Of a stretch of DNA of 64,000 nucleotides, positions 17,712 through 26,183 are shown in pieces. The notes under the pieces were generated by a model. It made no database searches. It saw only the letters and a program-made list of their open reading frames with translations, and was not told the origin of the DNA. Each line of letters begins with the position of its first letter. Within the stretch, counting starts at the first letter, position 1. A program made the position numbers and the translations under genes. Origin of the DNA: Halopseudomonas pelagia (GTDB lineage Bacteria; Pseudomonadota; Gammaproteobacteria; Pseudomonadales; Pseudomonadaceae). Location: assembly GCF_009497895.1 (NCBI RefSeq), contig NZ_CP033116.1, positions 4,092,001-4,156,000 of the forward strand. Reading direction: 5' to 3'.

Positions 17712-18389
17712 ATGCCCAGTAATCCGTTTCTCAATCTGTTTGGTCGCTCGCCCATAGGGCCCATGCAGCAGCATATTGGCAAGGCCCACGAATGTGCGGC
17801 GCAACTGGTGCCCTTTATTGACGCCGTGATCGCCAACGACTGGGTTGAGGCGGAACGCCTGCAGTTGCATATATCGCAGCTGGAACGTGATGCCGACAAA
17901 CTGAAAAAGGATGTGCGCATTCACTTGCCCAAGAGCCTGTTTCTGCCGGTTCCCCGCTCGGACCTGCTGGAGCTGCTGAGTGTACAGGACAAAGTAGCCA
18001 ACCGCGCCAAGGATATAGCCGGGCTGATGCTTGGCCGTCAGATGGCCATTCCCGAGCCGATTCAGGACTCTTTCAAGTTCTTCGTACAGCGCTCTGTGGA
18101 TGCTGCAGCCCAGGCCCTGAAGGCCATGAACGAGCTGGATGAACTGCTGGAAACCGGCTTTTCCGGCCGCGAAGTCACCCTGGTGGAAACGCTGATCGAG
18201 GAGCTGGACCGGATCGAGCATGACACCGATACCCTGCAGATCAAACTGCGCGCGGACCTGTTCAAACTGGAAAAAGATCTACCCCCGGTCAACGTCATGT
18301 TCCTCTATCAGATCATCGAATGGATCGGCGATGTCGCGGACCGTGCCCAACGTGTAGGCAATCGCCTGGAACAACTTATGGCCCGCTAG
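17712..18389 (+). CDS. DUF47/PhoU-like phosphate transport accessory protein (TIGR00153)
   Basis: 225-residue all-helical protein of the DUF47 (PhoU-related) family that accompanies Pit transporters and probably modulates their activity. Family features are the N-terminal NPFLNLFGRSPIGPMQQH, acidic metal-binding helices (QLERDADKLKKDVR; ELDRIEHDTDTLQ), and the C-terminal IIEWIGDVADRAQRVGNRLE. The RBS ggaggcccc precedes the ATG. The pit gene follows 49 nt downstream on the same strand. Confidence 0.92.
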   Translation: MPSNPFLNLFGRSPIGPMQQHIGKAHECAAQLVPFIDAVIANDWVEAERLQLHISQLERDADKLKKDVRIHLPKSLFLPVPRSDLLELLSVQDKVANRAKDIAGLMLGRQMAIPEPIQDSFKFFVQRSVDAAAQALKAMNELDELLETGFSGREVTLVETLIEELDRIEHDTDTLQIKLRADLFKLEKDLPPVNVMFLYQIIEWIGDVADRAQRVGNRLEQLMAR

Positions 18390-18438
18390 TGGTCAGCTCT
18401 AACCGCTTTAACATGCACCCAAACAGAGTATTGTCACC

Positions 18439-19695
18439 ATGACCCTGATTGCAGAATATGGCACGATCCTGCTGGTACTGGCCTGCGCCTTCGGTTTCTT
18501 CATGGCCTGGGGCGTCGGTGCCAACGACGTCGCCAACGCGATGGGCACGTCGGTCGGCTCCAAAGCACTGACGATCAAACAGGCGATCCTGATCGCCATG
18601 GTTTTCGAGTTTCTCGGTGCTTACCTGGCTGGCGGTTCGGTCACCCAGACCATTCGCAGTGGCATCCTTGAATCGGAGATGATCAGTCCCGAGCAAATGA
18701 TCTTCGGCATGCTCGCCTCCCTTCTTGCCGCCGGCACCTGGCTGTTTATTGCTTCCATGAAGGGCTGGCCGGTTTCTACTACCCATTCCATCATCGGTGC
18801 GGTGATCGGCTTTGGTGCGGTTGGCGTGTCGATGGACGCAGTGAACTGGGGCGGGGTTGCACCCATTGTTGCCAGTTGGGTGATATCACCGACGCTGTCG
18901 GGCTTCGTTGCCTTTCTGGTGTTCATGAGCGTGCATAAGCTGATTCTGGACACCGAAAAGCCTTTCGAAAACGCGAAAAAATACGTTCCTTTCTATATGT
19001 TTGCCGTGGGCTTTTTCGTCACCCTGATGACCGTGACCAAGGGCCTCAAGCACGTAGGCCTGGACCTGAGCCCGTTGCAGAGCTTTGGCCTGGCGGTCGG
19101 TTCGGGCTTGGCGGTGACCGCGCTGGGCGTGGTACTGCTGACCCGGGTCAAAGCCGATCCCGAGGCCGACAAAGACTTCCATTTCGCCAGCGTGGAGAAG
19201 GTCTTTGCGATATTGATGATCTTTACCGCCTGCGCCATGGCCTTTGCCCACGGCTCCAACGACGTGGCCAACGCCGTCGGCCCGCTTGCAGCGATTGTCG
19301 GCGTATTGCAGACCGGGACAATTTCCGACCAGTCCCTGGTGCCTGGCTGGGTGCTGTTGCTGGGTGGTATTGGCATCGTGATTGGTCTGGCGACTTACGG
19401 TTACCGGGTGATTGCGACCATAGGCAAGCATATTACCGAGCTGACACCCAGCCGCGGCTTTGCCGCTGAGCTGGCGACCGCTATCACCGTGGTTGGCGCT
19501 TCTGGCGCGGGCCTGCCGGTATCAACCACCCACACCCTGGTGGGGGCGGTACTTGGGGTGGGCATCGCCCGCGGCATTGGCGCCCTGAACCTGCGGGTGA
19601 TTGGCACCATCTTCAGTTCCTGGCTGATTACCCTGCCGGCCGGCGCCGCTCTTTCAATTGTATTTTTCTTTATCCTCAGCGGGATTTTCGGCTGA
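18439..19695 (+). CDS. pit: Low-affinity inorganic phosphate transporter, Pit family
   Basis: 418-residue inner-membrane symporter of metal-phosphate complexes. The two inverted Pit signature motifs are visible, GANDVANAMGTSVGSKAL near residue 27 and HGSNDVANAVGPLAAI near 271, with the matching PVSTTHSIIGA and PVSTTHTLVGA motifs. About ten hydrophobic segments are present. It is co-directional with DUF47 and likely co-transcribed. Downstream, a long hairpin separates it from argE. Confidence 0.95.
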   Translation: MTLIAEYGTILLVLACAFGFFMAWGVGANDVANAMGTSVGSKALTIKQAILIAMVFEFLGAYLAGGSVTQTIRSGILESEMISPEQMIFGMLASLLAAGTWLFIASMKGWPVSTTHSIIGAVIGFGAVGVSMDAVNWGGVAPIVASWVISPTLSGFVAFLVFMSVHKLILDTEKPFENAKKYVPFYMFAVGFFVTLMTVTKGLKHVGLDLSPLQSFGLAVGSGLAVTALGVVLLTRVKADPEADKDFHFASVEKVFAILMIFTACAMAFAHGSNDVANAVGPLAAIVGVLQTGTISDQSLVPGWVLLLGGIGIVIGLATYGYRVIATIGKHITELTPSRGFAAELATAITVVGASGAGLPVSTTHTLVGAVLGVGIARGIGALNLRVIGTIFSSWLITLPAGAALSIVFFFILSGIFG

Positions 19696-19704
19696 CGCTC
19701 ACTA

Positions 19705-19754
19705 CCTGGCAGCGTAAGCTGGTTCGACACTGATCGACCGCTTACGCCGCCAGG
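19705..19754 (+). promoter_or_regulatory. 50-nt hairpin overlapping the argE ribosome-binding site
   Basis: Arms CCTGGCAGCGTAAGC (19705-19719) and GCTTACGCCGCCAGG (19740-19754) pair at 14 of 15 positions, and the middle can extend the stem. The right arm runs into the argE Shine-Dalgarno (CCAGGAG), with ATG at 19763. It could serve as a pit terminator or sequester the argE RBS in read-through mRNA. Confidence 0.6.
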
Positions 19755-19762
19755 AGTTTTCA

Positions 19763-20908
19763 ATGGCCATCCCCTCCCTCAGGGCCCAGTTCGACGCCCT
19801 GCTCAACGTCCCCTCCATCAGCTGTACTCAGGCCGATATGGATCAGTCCAATCTGGGCGTGGTCAATCTATTGGCCGAATGGCTGAACGCGCTCGGTTTC
19901 AGTTGCACCATCCAGGACATTCCCAATGAGCCGGGCAAGGCCAATCTGATCGCGATTCTCGGCTCTGGCCCTGGCGGTCTGGTACTGGCGGGGCACACCG
20001 ATACCGTGCCATGCAATCCGGAACGCTGGCAGCACGACCCGTTCAAACTGACCGAAGCCGACGGCCGCTGGTACGGGCTGGGTAGTTGCGACATGAAAGG
20101 CTTCTTTCCGCTGATTATCGAAGCGCTGAAGGACTACGCAGACAAACCGTTCAAACAACCGCTGATCATCCTCGCCACCGCCGACGAGGAAAGCTCGATG
20201 AGCGGTGCCCAGGCATTGGTGGCCAGCGACCTGTTCCACGCTCGGCACGCCGTCATCGGCGAGCCGACCGGCCTAAAGCCGATCCGCGTGCACAAAGGCA
20301 TCATGATGGAACGGGTCGATATCACCGGCCAGGCCGGGCATTCTTCAGATCCGTCGCTGGGTCGCAACGCCATGGAAGCCATGCATCTGGTCATCAGTGA
20401 CCTGCTGGACCTGCGTGCTGGCTGGCAGAAGCGCTGGAACAATCCGCTGTTTGGCGTACCGACCCCCACGCTGAACCTGGGCTGCATCCACGGCGGTGAC
20501 AATCCGAATCGCATCTGCGCCAAATGCGCATTGGAGTTCGACATTCGCCCATTACCCGGCATGGACCCGGATGCGCTGCGCGCCGAAATCAATGAGCGCC
20601 TGCAGCTTATCGCCGCCGAGCGTCAGGTCGATATCAGCTTCAACCCCTTGTTCCCAGGCGTGCCGCCGCTGGATACACCGGCCGATGCCGCGATCGTCGC
20701 CGCCTGTGAGCAACTGACCGGCTACAACGCTGGCAGCGTGGCCTTTGCCACCGAAGGCCCGTACCTGAACCAGATCGGCATGCAGACATTGATTCTCGGC
20801 CCCGGCGATATCGATCAGGCCCATCAACCCGATGAATTTCTGGCGATGGACCGTATCGACCCGACGGTGAAGATACTCCGCGGGCTGATCGAAAAGTTCT
20901 GCCTATAA
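19763..20908 (+). CDS. argE: Acetylornithine deacetylase
   Basis: Zinc-dependent M20-family amidohydrolase; releases ornithine from N2-acetylornithine in arginine synthesis. The protein is 381 residues, the usual size. Metal ligands and catalytic residues are recognisable: AGHTDTVPC (His, Asp), GSCDMKGF (bridging Asp), TADEESSMSGA (catalytic Glu pair), VIGEPTGL, and the C-terminal His region in DIDQAHQPDEF. The dimerisation domain holds QAGHSSDPSLGRNA. argA lies 1.6 kb downstream with amn between. Confidence 0.95.
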   Translation: MAIPSLRAQFDALLNVPSISCTQADMDQSNLGVVNLLAEWLNALGFSCTIQDIPNEPGKANLIAILGSGPGGLVLAGHTDTVPCNPERWQHDPFKLTEADGRWYGLGSCDMKGFFPLIIEALKDYADKPFKQPLIILATADEESSMSGAQALVASDLFHARHAVIGEPTGLKPIRVHKGIMMERVDITGQAGHSSDPSLGRNAMEAMHLVISDLLDLRAGWQKRWNNPLFGVPTPTLNLGCIHGGDNPNRICAKCALEFDIRPLPGMDPDALRAEINERLQLIAAERQVDISFNPLFPGVPPLDTPADAAIVAACEQLTGYNAGSVAFATEGPYLNQIGMQTLILGPGDIDQAHQPDEFLAMDRIDPTVKILRGLIEKFCL

Positions 20909-20920
20909 GCTAACGCTTGT

Positions 20921-22405
20921 TCAGCGGAACGGCGGCTCGTCAAAACTACGCAGCTTGCGCGAATGCAGCGAATTTAGCTGGCTGCGCAACAGATCCAACG
21001 CGGCGATGCCGATATGCAGGTGCTGAGTCACGGCGCGTTCATAGAAGGCGCCCGCCGCACCCGGCAATTTGATCTCGCTATGCAGAGGCTTGTCCGACAC
21101 GCATAACAAGGTGCCATAGGGCACGCGCAGACGGTAACCCTGGGCGGCGACAGTACCACTCTCCATATCCACGGCAATGGCTCTGGCCAGGTTGATCAGC
21201 GGCCGCTCCTGGGCCCAGCGCAATTCCCAGTTGCGATCATCGTAGGTCAGCACAGTGCCGGTGCGCAGACGCCGCTTCAGATCGTCGCCGCGCTCGCCGG
21301 TGACCGTCGCGGCGGCCTCCTGCAAGGCCATCTGCACTTCAGCCAAAGCCGGAAGCGGAATATTCGGTGGCAGCACCCGATCGAGAATCCCGTCGCGGCG
21401 CATATAGGCGTGGGCCAGCACATAGTCGCCAATGCTCTGCGACTGCCGCAGCCCGCCACAGTGACCGATCATTAGCCAGCAATGCGGACGCAGCACCGCC
21501 AGGTGATCGGTAATGTTTTTGGCATTGGACGGGCCGACGCCGATATTGACCAGAGTTACGCCGTCGCGGTCATTGGCTTGCAGGTGGTAGGCCGGCATCT
21601 GGTAGCGATGCCAGATCACCGTATCGACCAGCGCCTGCATCTGTTCGGCACTCATACCGCGTTCAATCACGATATTGCCGGGCATGATCATGCGCTGGAA
21701 ACGCGATTCACCCTGCAGCATATCCAGACCGTGGCGGACAAACTGATCCACGTAGCGATGGTAGTTGGTCAACAGAATCCACGGCTGCACATGCCGCCAA
21801 TCGCTGCCGGTGTAATGCACCAGGCGGCGCAACGAGAAGTCCGTGCGCGCCGCATCAAACAGGGCCAGCGGCATGGGATCCAGCTGCTCCCAATCGAGCA
21901 AACCGTCGACGGTGCCATCGGTGACCGCTGACAGATCGGTACTGGGGAATACCCGGGCCAGCTCACCAGCAGTTACACCCGACCCCGCCAGCTCATCACC
22001 CTGCTCCACAACATACGGGTAAGGAATCGCCTGCTGGCTGATGCCCACTTCGATATGCAGAGTGAAATCGTTCATCAACGGACGCAGTTGCTCAAGCAGA
22101 TAAGGGCGAAATGCATCCGGATGGGTCACGGTCACGCTATAAGTGCCCGGCACCTGCACCTTGGCATAGGCGCGCACGGTGCGCGGCACATCCTCCTTGC
22201 AGCGGTAGGTTAGGCGCAGCTCCGGGTAACGGAACATGGCCAACTGGTCTGCATCCGGGCGGGTGCGATCCTTCAGGTAGGCCTGCAAGGCCGATCCCAG
22301 CGCCTCGGTAGCCTGACGATACAGGGCAGCCAGGCGCTCTACAGCTTCTTCCGGACTGCTGACGGTCACGAATGGAATGGGACGCTCAATTGAATCGGGG
22401 CTCAC
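20921..22405 (-). CDS. amn: AMP nucleosidase
   Basis: Hydrolyses AMP to adenine and ribose 5-phosphate, adjusting the AMP pool. The C-terminal half carries the nucleoside-phosphorylase-type fold (GVGPSNAKNITDHLAVLRPH; MIGHCGGLRQSQ; VDMESGTVAAQGYRLRVPYG). The GTG at 22405 (VSPDSIERPIPF) with gagagagta upstream gives 494 residues, matching the family (about 485-500). The frame remains open for another 300 codons upstream, but that part is antisense to argA. An alternative ATG at 22465 would add 20 residues. Confidence 0.92.
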   Translation of the reverse strand: MSPDSIERPIPFVTVSSPEEAVERLAALYRQATEALGSALQAYLKDRTRPDADQLAMFRYPELRLTYRCKEDVPRTVRAYAKVQVPGTYSVTVTHPDAFRPYLLEQLRPLMNDFTLHIEVGISQQAIPYPYVVEQGDELAGSGVTAGELARVFPSTDLSAVTDGTVDGLLDWEQLDPMPLALFDAARTDFSLRRLVHYTGSDWRHVQPWILLTNYHRYVDQFVRHGLDMLQGESRFQRMIMPGNIVIERGMSAEQMQALVDTVIWHRYQMPAYHLQANDRDGVTLVNIGVGPSNAKNITDHLAVLRPHCWLMIGHCGGLRQSQSIGDYVLAHAYMRRDGILDRVLPPNIPLPALAEVQMALQEAAATVTGERGDDLKRRLRTGTVLTYDDRNWELRWAQERPLINLARAIAVDMESGTVAAQGYRLRVPYGTLLCVSDKPLHSEIKLPGAAGAFYERAVTQHLHIGIAALDLLRSQLNSLHSRKLRSFDEPPFR

Positions 22406-22495
22406 GGGATACTCTCTCAACGGTGAAACATGACTTATCTTGCCTGCAATCGCATCCGTGGGCATAGCCCTGCGCGCAAGGATTGCAATCAGCGC

Positions 22496-22525
22496 TTGAA
22501 GCGAGTCGAACAAAGTCCCTAAACT
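22496..22525 (+). promoter_or_regulatory. Candidate sigma-70 promoter for argA
   Basis: TTGAAG and TAAACT hexamers with an 18-bp spacer lie 25 nt before the argA start, in the divergent amn-argA gap. The match to consensus is moderate and no ArgR site was recognised with confidence. Confidence 0.35.
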
Positions 22526-22549
22526 GCTGTTTTGCCCGGACTGCCACCC

Positions 22550-23845
22550 ATGACCGACTACGTCAACTGGTTCCGCCACTCGACGCCGTACATCAATACC
22601 CACCGAGACTGCACCTTTGTTGTGCTGCTGCCCGGCGAGGCATTGGCGCACCCGAATTTCAGCAATATCGTCCACGACATCATGCTGCTCAACAGCCTGG
22701 GTGTGCGGCTGGTGCTGGTGCATGGCTCGCGTCCGCAGATCGAGGAGCGTCAGACCGCTCGCGGGCTCAGCTCGCACTATCATAACGACCTGCGCATCAC
22801 CGACAGCGACACCCTGGCCTGTGTGATGGATGCGGTGGGCAGCTTGCGTATCGCCATCGAAGCGCAGTTGTGTACGGCACCCACCGCGTCCGGTCAGGGC
22901 TCGCGGCTGCGCGTGGTCAGTGGCAATTTTGTCACGGCCAAACCCATTGGCGTAGTCGATGGCGTCGACTTTCACCACACCGGCGAAGTGCGGCGGATCG
23001 ATCGCAAGGCGATCAGCCGGCATCTGGATGAGCAGTCCATCGTATTGCTCTCGTCTATGGGCTACTCGCCGACCGGGGAAGTATTCAATCTGGCCTGTGA
23101 AGACGTTGCCACCAGCACCGCCGCCGCACTGGAAGCCGATAAGCTCATCCTGTTCGGGCCCGATGCCGGTATTTTCAATGCCGAAGGCCAGTTGCTGCGC
23201 GAACTCAAGCCGACCCGCGCGCAGCCGCTGCTCAACGCCCTGGGCAACAGTTTGCCCGGCTCGCTGCTCAGCGCTGCCTGCAAGGCCTGTGACAAGGGCG
23301 TGAGACGCAGTCATATCGTCAGTTTCTGCGACGATGGCGCGCTGCTGACCGAGCTCTTTACTCGCGACGGCGGCGGCACGCTGGTCACTCAGGAAGCCTT
23401 CGAGCAGATCCGTACCGCCACCATTGAGGATGTCGGTGGCCTGATCGAACTGCTACGCCCGCTGGAAGAAGCGGGCATATTGGTGCGCCGCTCACGCGAA
23501 GTGCTGGAAACCGAAATCGGCCAGTTCACGCTGATCGAGCGCGACAATATGATCATCGGCTGCGCGGCCCTTTACCCGTTGGACGACTCCAGCGCGGCGG
23601 AGCTGGCCTGCGTCGCGATCGACCCGAACTATCGGCACGGCGGCCGCGGTGACCAATTGCTTGCGCATATCGAATCCCAGGCCCGGGTGATGAAACTCGA
23701 TACCCTGTTCGTGCTGACCACGCGCACCGCGCACTGGTTTCGCGAACGCGGCTTCGTACCCAGTTCGGTGGAGCGTCTACCCGCGAAACGCGCCTCGCTA
23801 TACAATTATCAGCGTAACTCCAAGGTCTTCGAAAAGACCTTGTAA
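22550..23845 (+). CDS. argA: N-acetylglutamate synthase
   Basis: First step of arginine synthesis: acetyl-CoA plus glutamate to N-acetylglutamate, feedback-inhibited by arginine. 431 residues. The N-terminal amino-acid-kinase-like domain (residues 1-~280) has VVLLPGEAL and VLVHGSRPQIEERQ; the C-terminal GNAT acetyltransferase domain (residues ~290-431) has ACVAIDPNYRHGGRGDQLLAHIE, the acetyl-CoA-binding signature. The ATG at 22550 (MTDYVNWFRHS) matches the family; a start 6 codons upstream is possible but lacks resemblance. Divergent from amn. Confidence 0.95.
   Translation: MTDYVNWFRHSTPYINTHRDCTFVVLLPGEALAHPNFSNIVHDIMLLNSLGVRLVLVHGSRPQIEERQTARGLSSHYHNDLRITDSDTLACVMDAVGSLRIAIEAQLCTAPTASGQGSRLRVVSGNFVTAKPIGVVDGVDFHHTGEVRRIDRKAISRHLDEQSIVLLSSMGYSPTGEVFNLACEDVATSTAAALEADKLILFGPDAGIFNAEGQLLRELKPTRAQPLLNALGNSLPGSLLSAACKACDKGVRRSHIVSFCDDGALLTELFTRDGGGTLVTQEAFEQIRTATIEDVGGLIELLRPLEEAGILVRRSREVLETEIGQFTLIERDNMIIGCAALYPLDDSSAAELACVAIDPNYRHGGRGDQLLAHIESQARVMKLDTLFVLTTRTAHWFRERGFVPSSVERLPAKRASLYNYQRNSKVFEKTL
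23821..23842 (+). terminator. Hairpin at the argA 3' end
   Basis: Perfect 9-bp stem CAAGGTCTT/AAGACCTTG with a CGAA tetraloop, ending immediately before the argA TAA stop. No U-tract follows; it may stabilise the argA 3' end or act as a weak terminator before ilvD. Confidence 0.4.
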
Positions 23846-23951
23846 GCCCTCTATTCCGTCCGCGCCAGCCAACCATCCGGTAGCGCGGGCTGCATGCCTG
23901 TCGCCAACTTGATATGCTTGCTCGATTGCAACGCACAACGAGATCATCCCC

Positions 23952-25790
23952 ATGCCCGATTATCGCTCAAAAACATCCACCTTTGGCCGCAACATGGCTG
24001 GCGCCCGCGCCCTGTGGCGCGCCACCGGCATGAAGGACGAGGATTTCAAGAAGCCCATCATTGCGGTGGCCAACTCCTTCACGCAATTCGTCCCTGGCCA
24101 TGTGCATCTGAAAGACATGGGCCAACTGGTCGCGCGTGAAATTGAGCGCGCCGGTGGCGTGGCCAAGGAATTCAACACCATTGCCGTGGACGATGGCATC
24201 GCCATGGGCCACGACGGCATGCTCTATTCCCTGCCCTCGCGCGAGATCATCGCCGACTCGGTGGAATACATGGTCAATGCCCACTGCGCCGATGCGATCG
24301 TCTGCATCTCCAACTGCGACAAGATCACCCCCGGCATGCTCATGGCTGCTCTGCGCCTGAACGTACCGGTGGTGTTTGTTTCCGGCGGGCCGATGGAAGC
24401 CGGCAAGACCAAGCTCGCCAGCCACGGTCTGGATCTGGTCGATGCCATGGTGGTTGCCGCCGATGAAAGCAACTCCGATGAAAAAGTCGCCGAATACGAG
24501 CGTTCCGCCTGTCCGACCTGTGGCTCCTGCTCGGGCATGTTCACCGCCAACTCGATGAACTGCCTGACTGAAGCCCTGGGCCTGGCGCTGCCTGGCAACG
24601 GCTCGTTGCTGGCCACCCACAGCGACCGTGAGCAGTTGTTCCTGCGCGCCGGACGCACCATTGTCGAGTTGTGCAAAAGCTATTACACCGACGGCGACGA
24701 AAGCGTGCTGCCGCGCAGCATCGCCAACTTCAAGGCGTTCGAGAATGCCATGACTCTGGACATCGCCATGGGCGGTTCGACCAATACCATCCTGCACCTG
24801 CTGGCTGCCGCTCAGGAAGGCGAAATCGAATTCGACCTGCGCGATATCGACCGGCTGTCACGCAAGGTGCCGCAGCTGTGCAAAGTGGCGCCGAATATCC
24901 AGAAGTACCATATGGAAGACGTACACCGTGCCGGCGGCATTTTCAGCATCCTCGGCTCGCTGGCCCGCGGCGGTCTGCTGCACACCGACCTGCCGACCGT
25001 CCATAGCGCAAGCATGGAGGAGGCGATCGCCGAATGGGACATCACCCAGACTGACGATGAAGCCGTGCATACCTATTTCAAGGCCGGCCCTGCAGGCATC
25101 CCGACCCAGACTGCCTTCAGCCAATCGACGCGCTGGGATACGCTGGACCTGGACCGTGAGCAGGGCTGCATCCGCAGCGTTGAGCACGCTTATTCCGCCG
25201 AGGGCGGTCTGGCCGTGCTGTATGGCAACATCGCCCAGGACGGCTGCGTGGTGAAAACCGCCGGTGTGGATGAGTCGATCCATGTATTCGAAGGCAATGC
25301 CAAGATTTACGAAAGTCAGGACACCGCAGTGAAAGGCATTCTTGCCGACGAAGTGAAGGCTGGCGATATCGTCATCATTCGCTACGAAGGGCCCAAGGGC
25401 GGCCCCGGCATGCAGGAAATGCTCTACCCCACCAGCTACCTGAAATCCAAGGGGCTGGGTAAGGACTGCGCGCTGCTGACCGACGGTCGCTTCTCCGGTG
25501 GCACCTCAGGGCTGTCCATCGGCCACGCTTCACCAGAAGCCGCTGCGGGCGGTGCCATTGGCCTGGTACGCGATGGCGACAAGGTCCTGATCGATATCCC
25601 CAACCGCAGCATCAACCTGCTGGTCAGCGATGAAGAGCTGTCACACCGTCGCGCCGACCAGGACAAGAAGGGTTGGAAGCCGGTCGAGCATCGTCCACGC
25701 AAAGTAACCACCGCACTGAAGGCCTATGCACTACTGGCGACCAGCGCGGACAAAGGCGCGGTGCGCGACAAGGCCATGCTCGACGGCTGA
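23952..25790 (+). CDS. ilvD: Dihydroxy-acid dehydratase
   Basis: Fe-S dehydratase of valine, leucine and isoleucine synthesis, converting 2,3-dihydroxy acids to 2-keto acids. The protein is 612 residues, the standard length. The cluster-binding cysteines are in [13 protein letters not shown] (near 122) and [16 protein letters not shown] (near 195). The N-terminus [19 protein letters not shown] and the C-terminal [17 protein letters not shown] signature are conserved. Single-gene unit, 106 nt after argA. Confidence 0.97.
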   Translation: MPDYRSKTSTFGRNMAGARALWRATGMKDEDFKKPIIAVANSFTQFVPGHVHLKDMGQLVAREIERAGGVAKEFNTIAVDDGIAMGHDGMLYSLPSREIIADSVEYMVNAHCADAIVCISNCDKITPGMLMAALRLNVPVVFVSGGPMEAGKTKLASHGLDLVDAMVVAADESNSDEKVAEYERSACPTCGSCSGMFTANSMNCLTEALGLALPGNGSLLATHSDREQLFLRAGRTIVELCKSYYTDGDESVLPRSIANFKAFENAMTLDIAMGGSTNTILHLLAAAQEGEIEFDLRDIDRLSRKVPQLCKVAPNIQKYHMEDVHRAGGIFSILGSLARGGLLHTDLPTVHSASMEEAIAEWDITQTDDEAVHTYFKAGPAGIPTQTAFSQSTRWDTLDLDREQGCIRSVEHAYSAEGGLAVLYGNIAQDGCVVKTAGVDESIHVFEGNAKIYESQDTAVKGILADEVKAGDIVIIRYEGPKGGPGMQEMLYPTSYLKSKGLGKDCALLTDGRFSGGTSGLSIGHASPEAAAGGAIGLVRDGDKVLIDIPNRSINLLVSDEELSHRRADQDKKGWKPVEHRPRKVTTALKAYALLATSADKGAVRDKAMLDG

Positions 25791-26183
25791 GCCGCTATTG
25801 GCCTAACTGAACTTCGCCAGAAAAAGTGACAACTACAGCCTTATCTGCACCCAGCGTATGAGCCACTCGCACAGTGGCTCATACGCACCTTTCCAGTCGC
25901 CTTCCCATAACCCTAATTGACCCAGCACGTAGGGCCCAAGGCGGCTATTTGCCTGCGCTTAATGCCGGTTCGCGATCAAATATCGCGCCGTAATAATGGC
26001 ACGTTATCCGGACAGCAAAAAAAGAGTCAATGGAACGTCTGATTGGTAAAACAGTCATACCATTGGTCGGACAAACTGGCCGTTCGCCACTCCATAATGC
26101 TGTGCATAAACTGTGATGGCGTTAACATAATCGCAACATGGAGCGTATTACACGGCGTTCCTCTCTGCCGGGCATGGATTCCG
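25791..26183. other. 393-nt intergenic region between ilvD and the GGDEF/EAL gene
   Basis: Contains the strong hairpin at 25854-25886 and otherwise AT-richer sequence likely to carry the promoter of the GGDEF/EAL gene. In-frame codons extend that gene's frame back to 26043 but do not look like coding sequence of the family. No small gene is convincing. Confidence 0.6.
25854..25886 (+). terminator. Strong hairpin downstream of ilvD
   Basis: Perfect 14-bp stem GCGTATGAGCCACT/AGTGGCTCATACGC with a 5-nt loop CGCAC, 64 nt past the ilvD stop. Only a short pyrimidine stretch (acctttcc) follows. Probable ilvD terminator. Confidence 0.55.

Noticed and set aside
22406..23314. Open frame extending amn upstream to about 797 codons
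   Set aside because: It runs antisense through argA and has no family resemblance; high GC keeps antisense frames open. amn starts near 22405.
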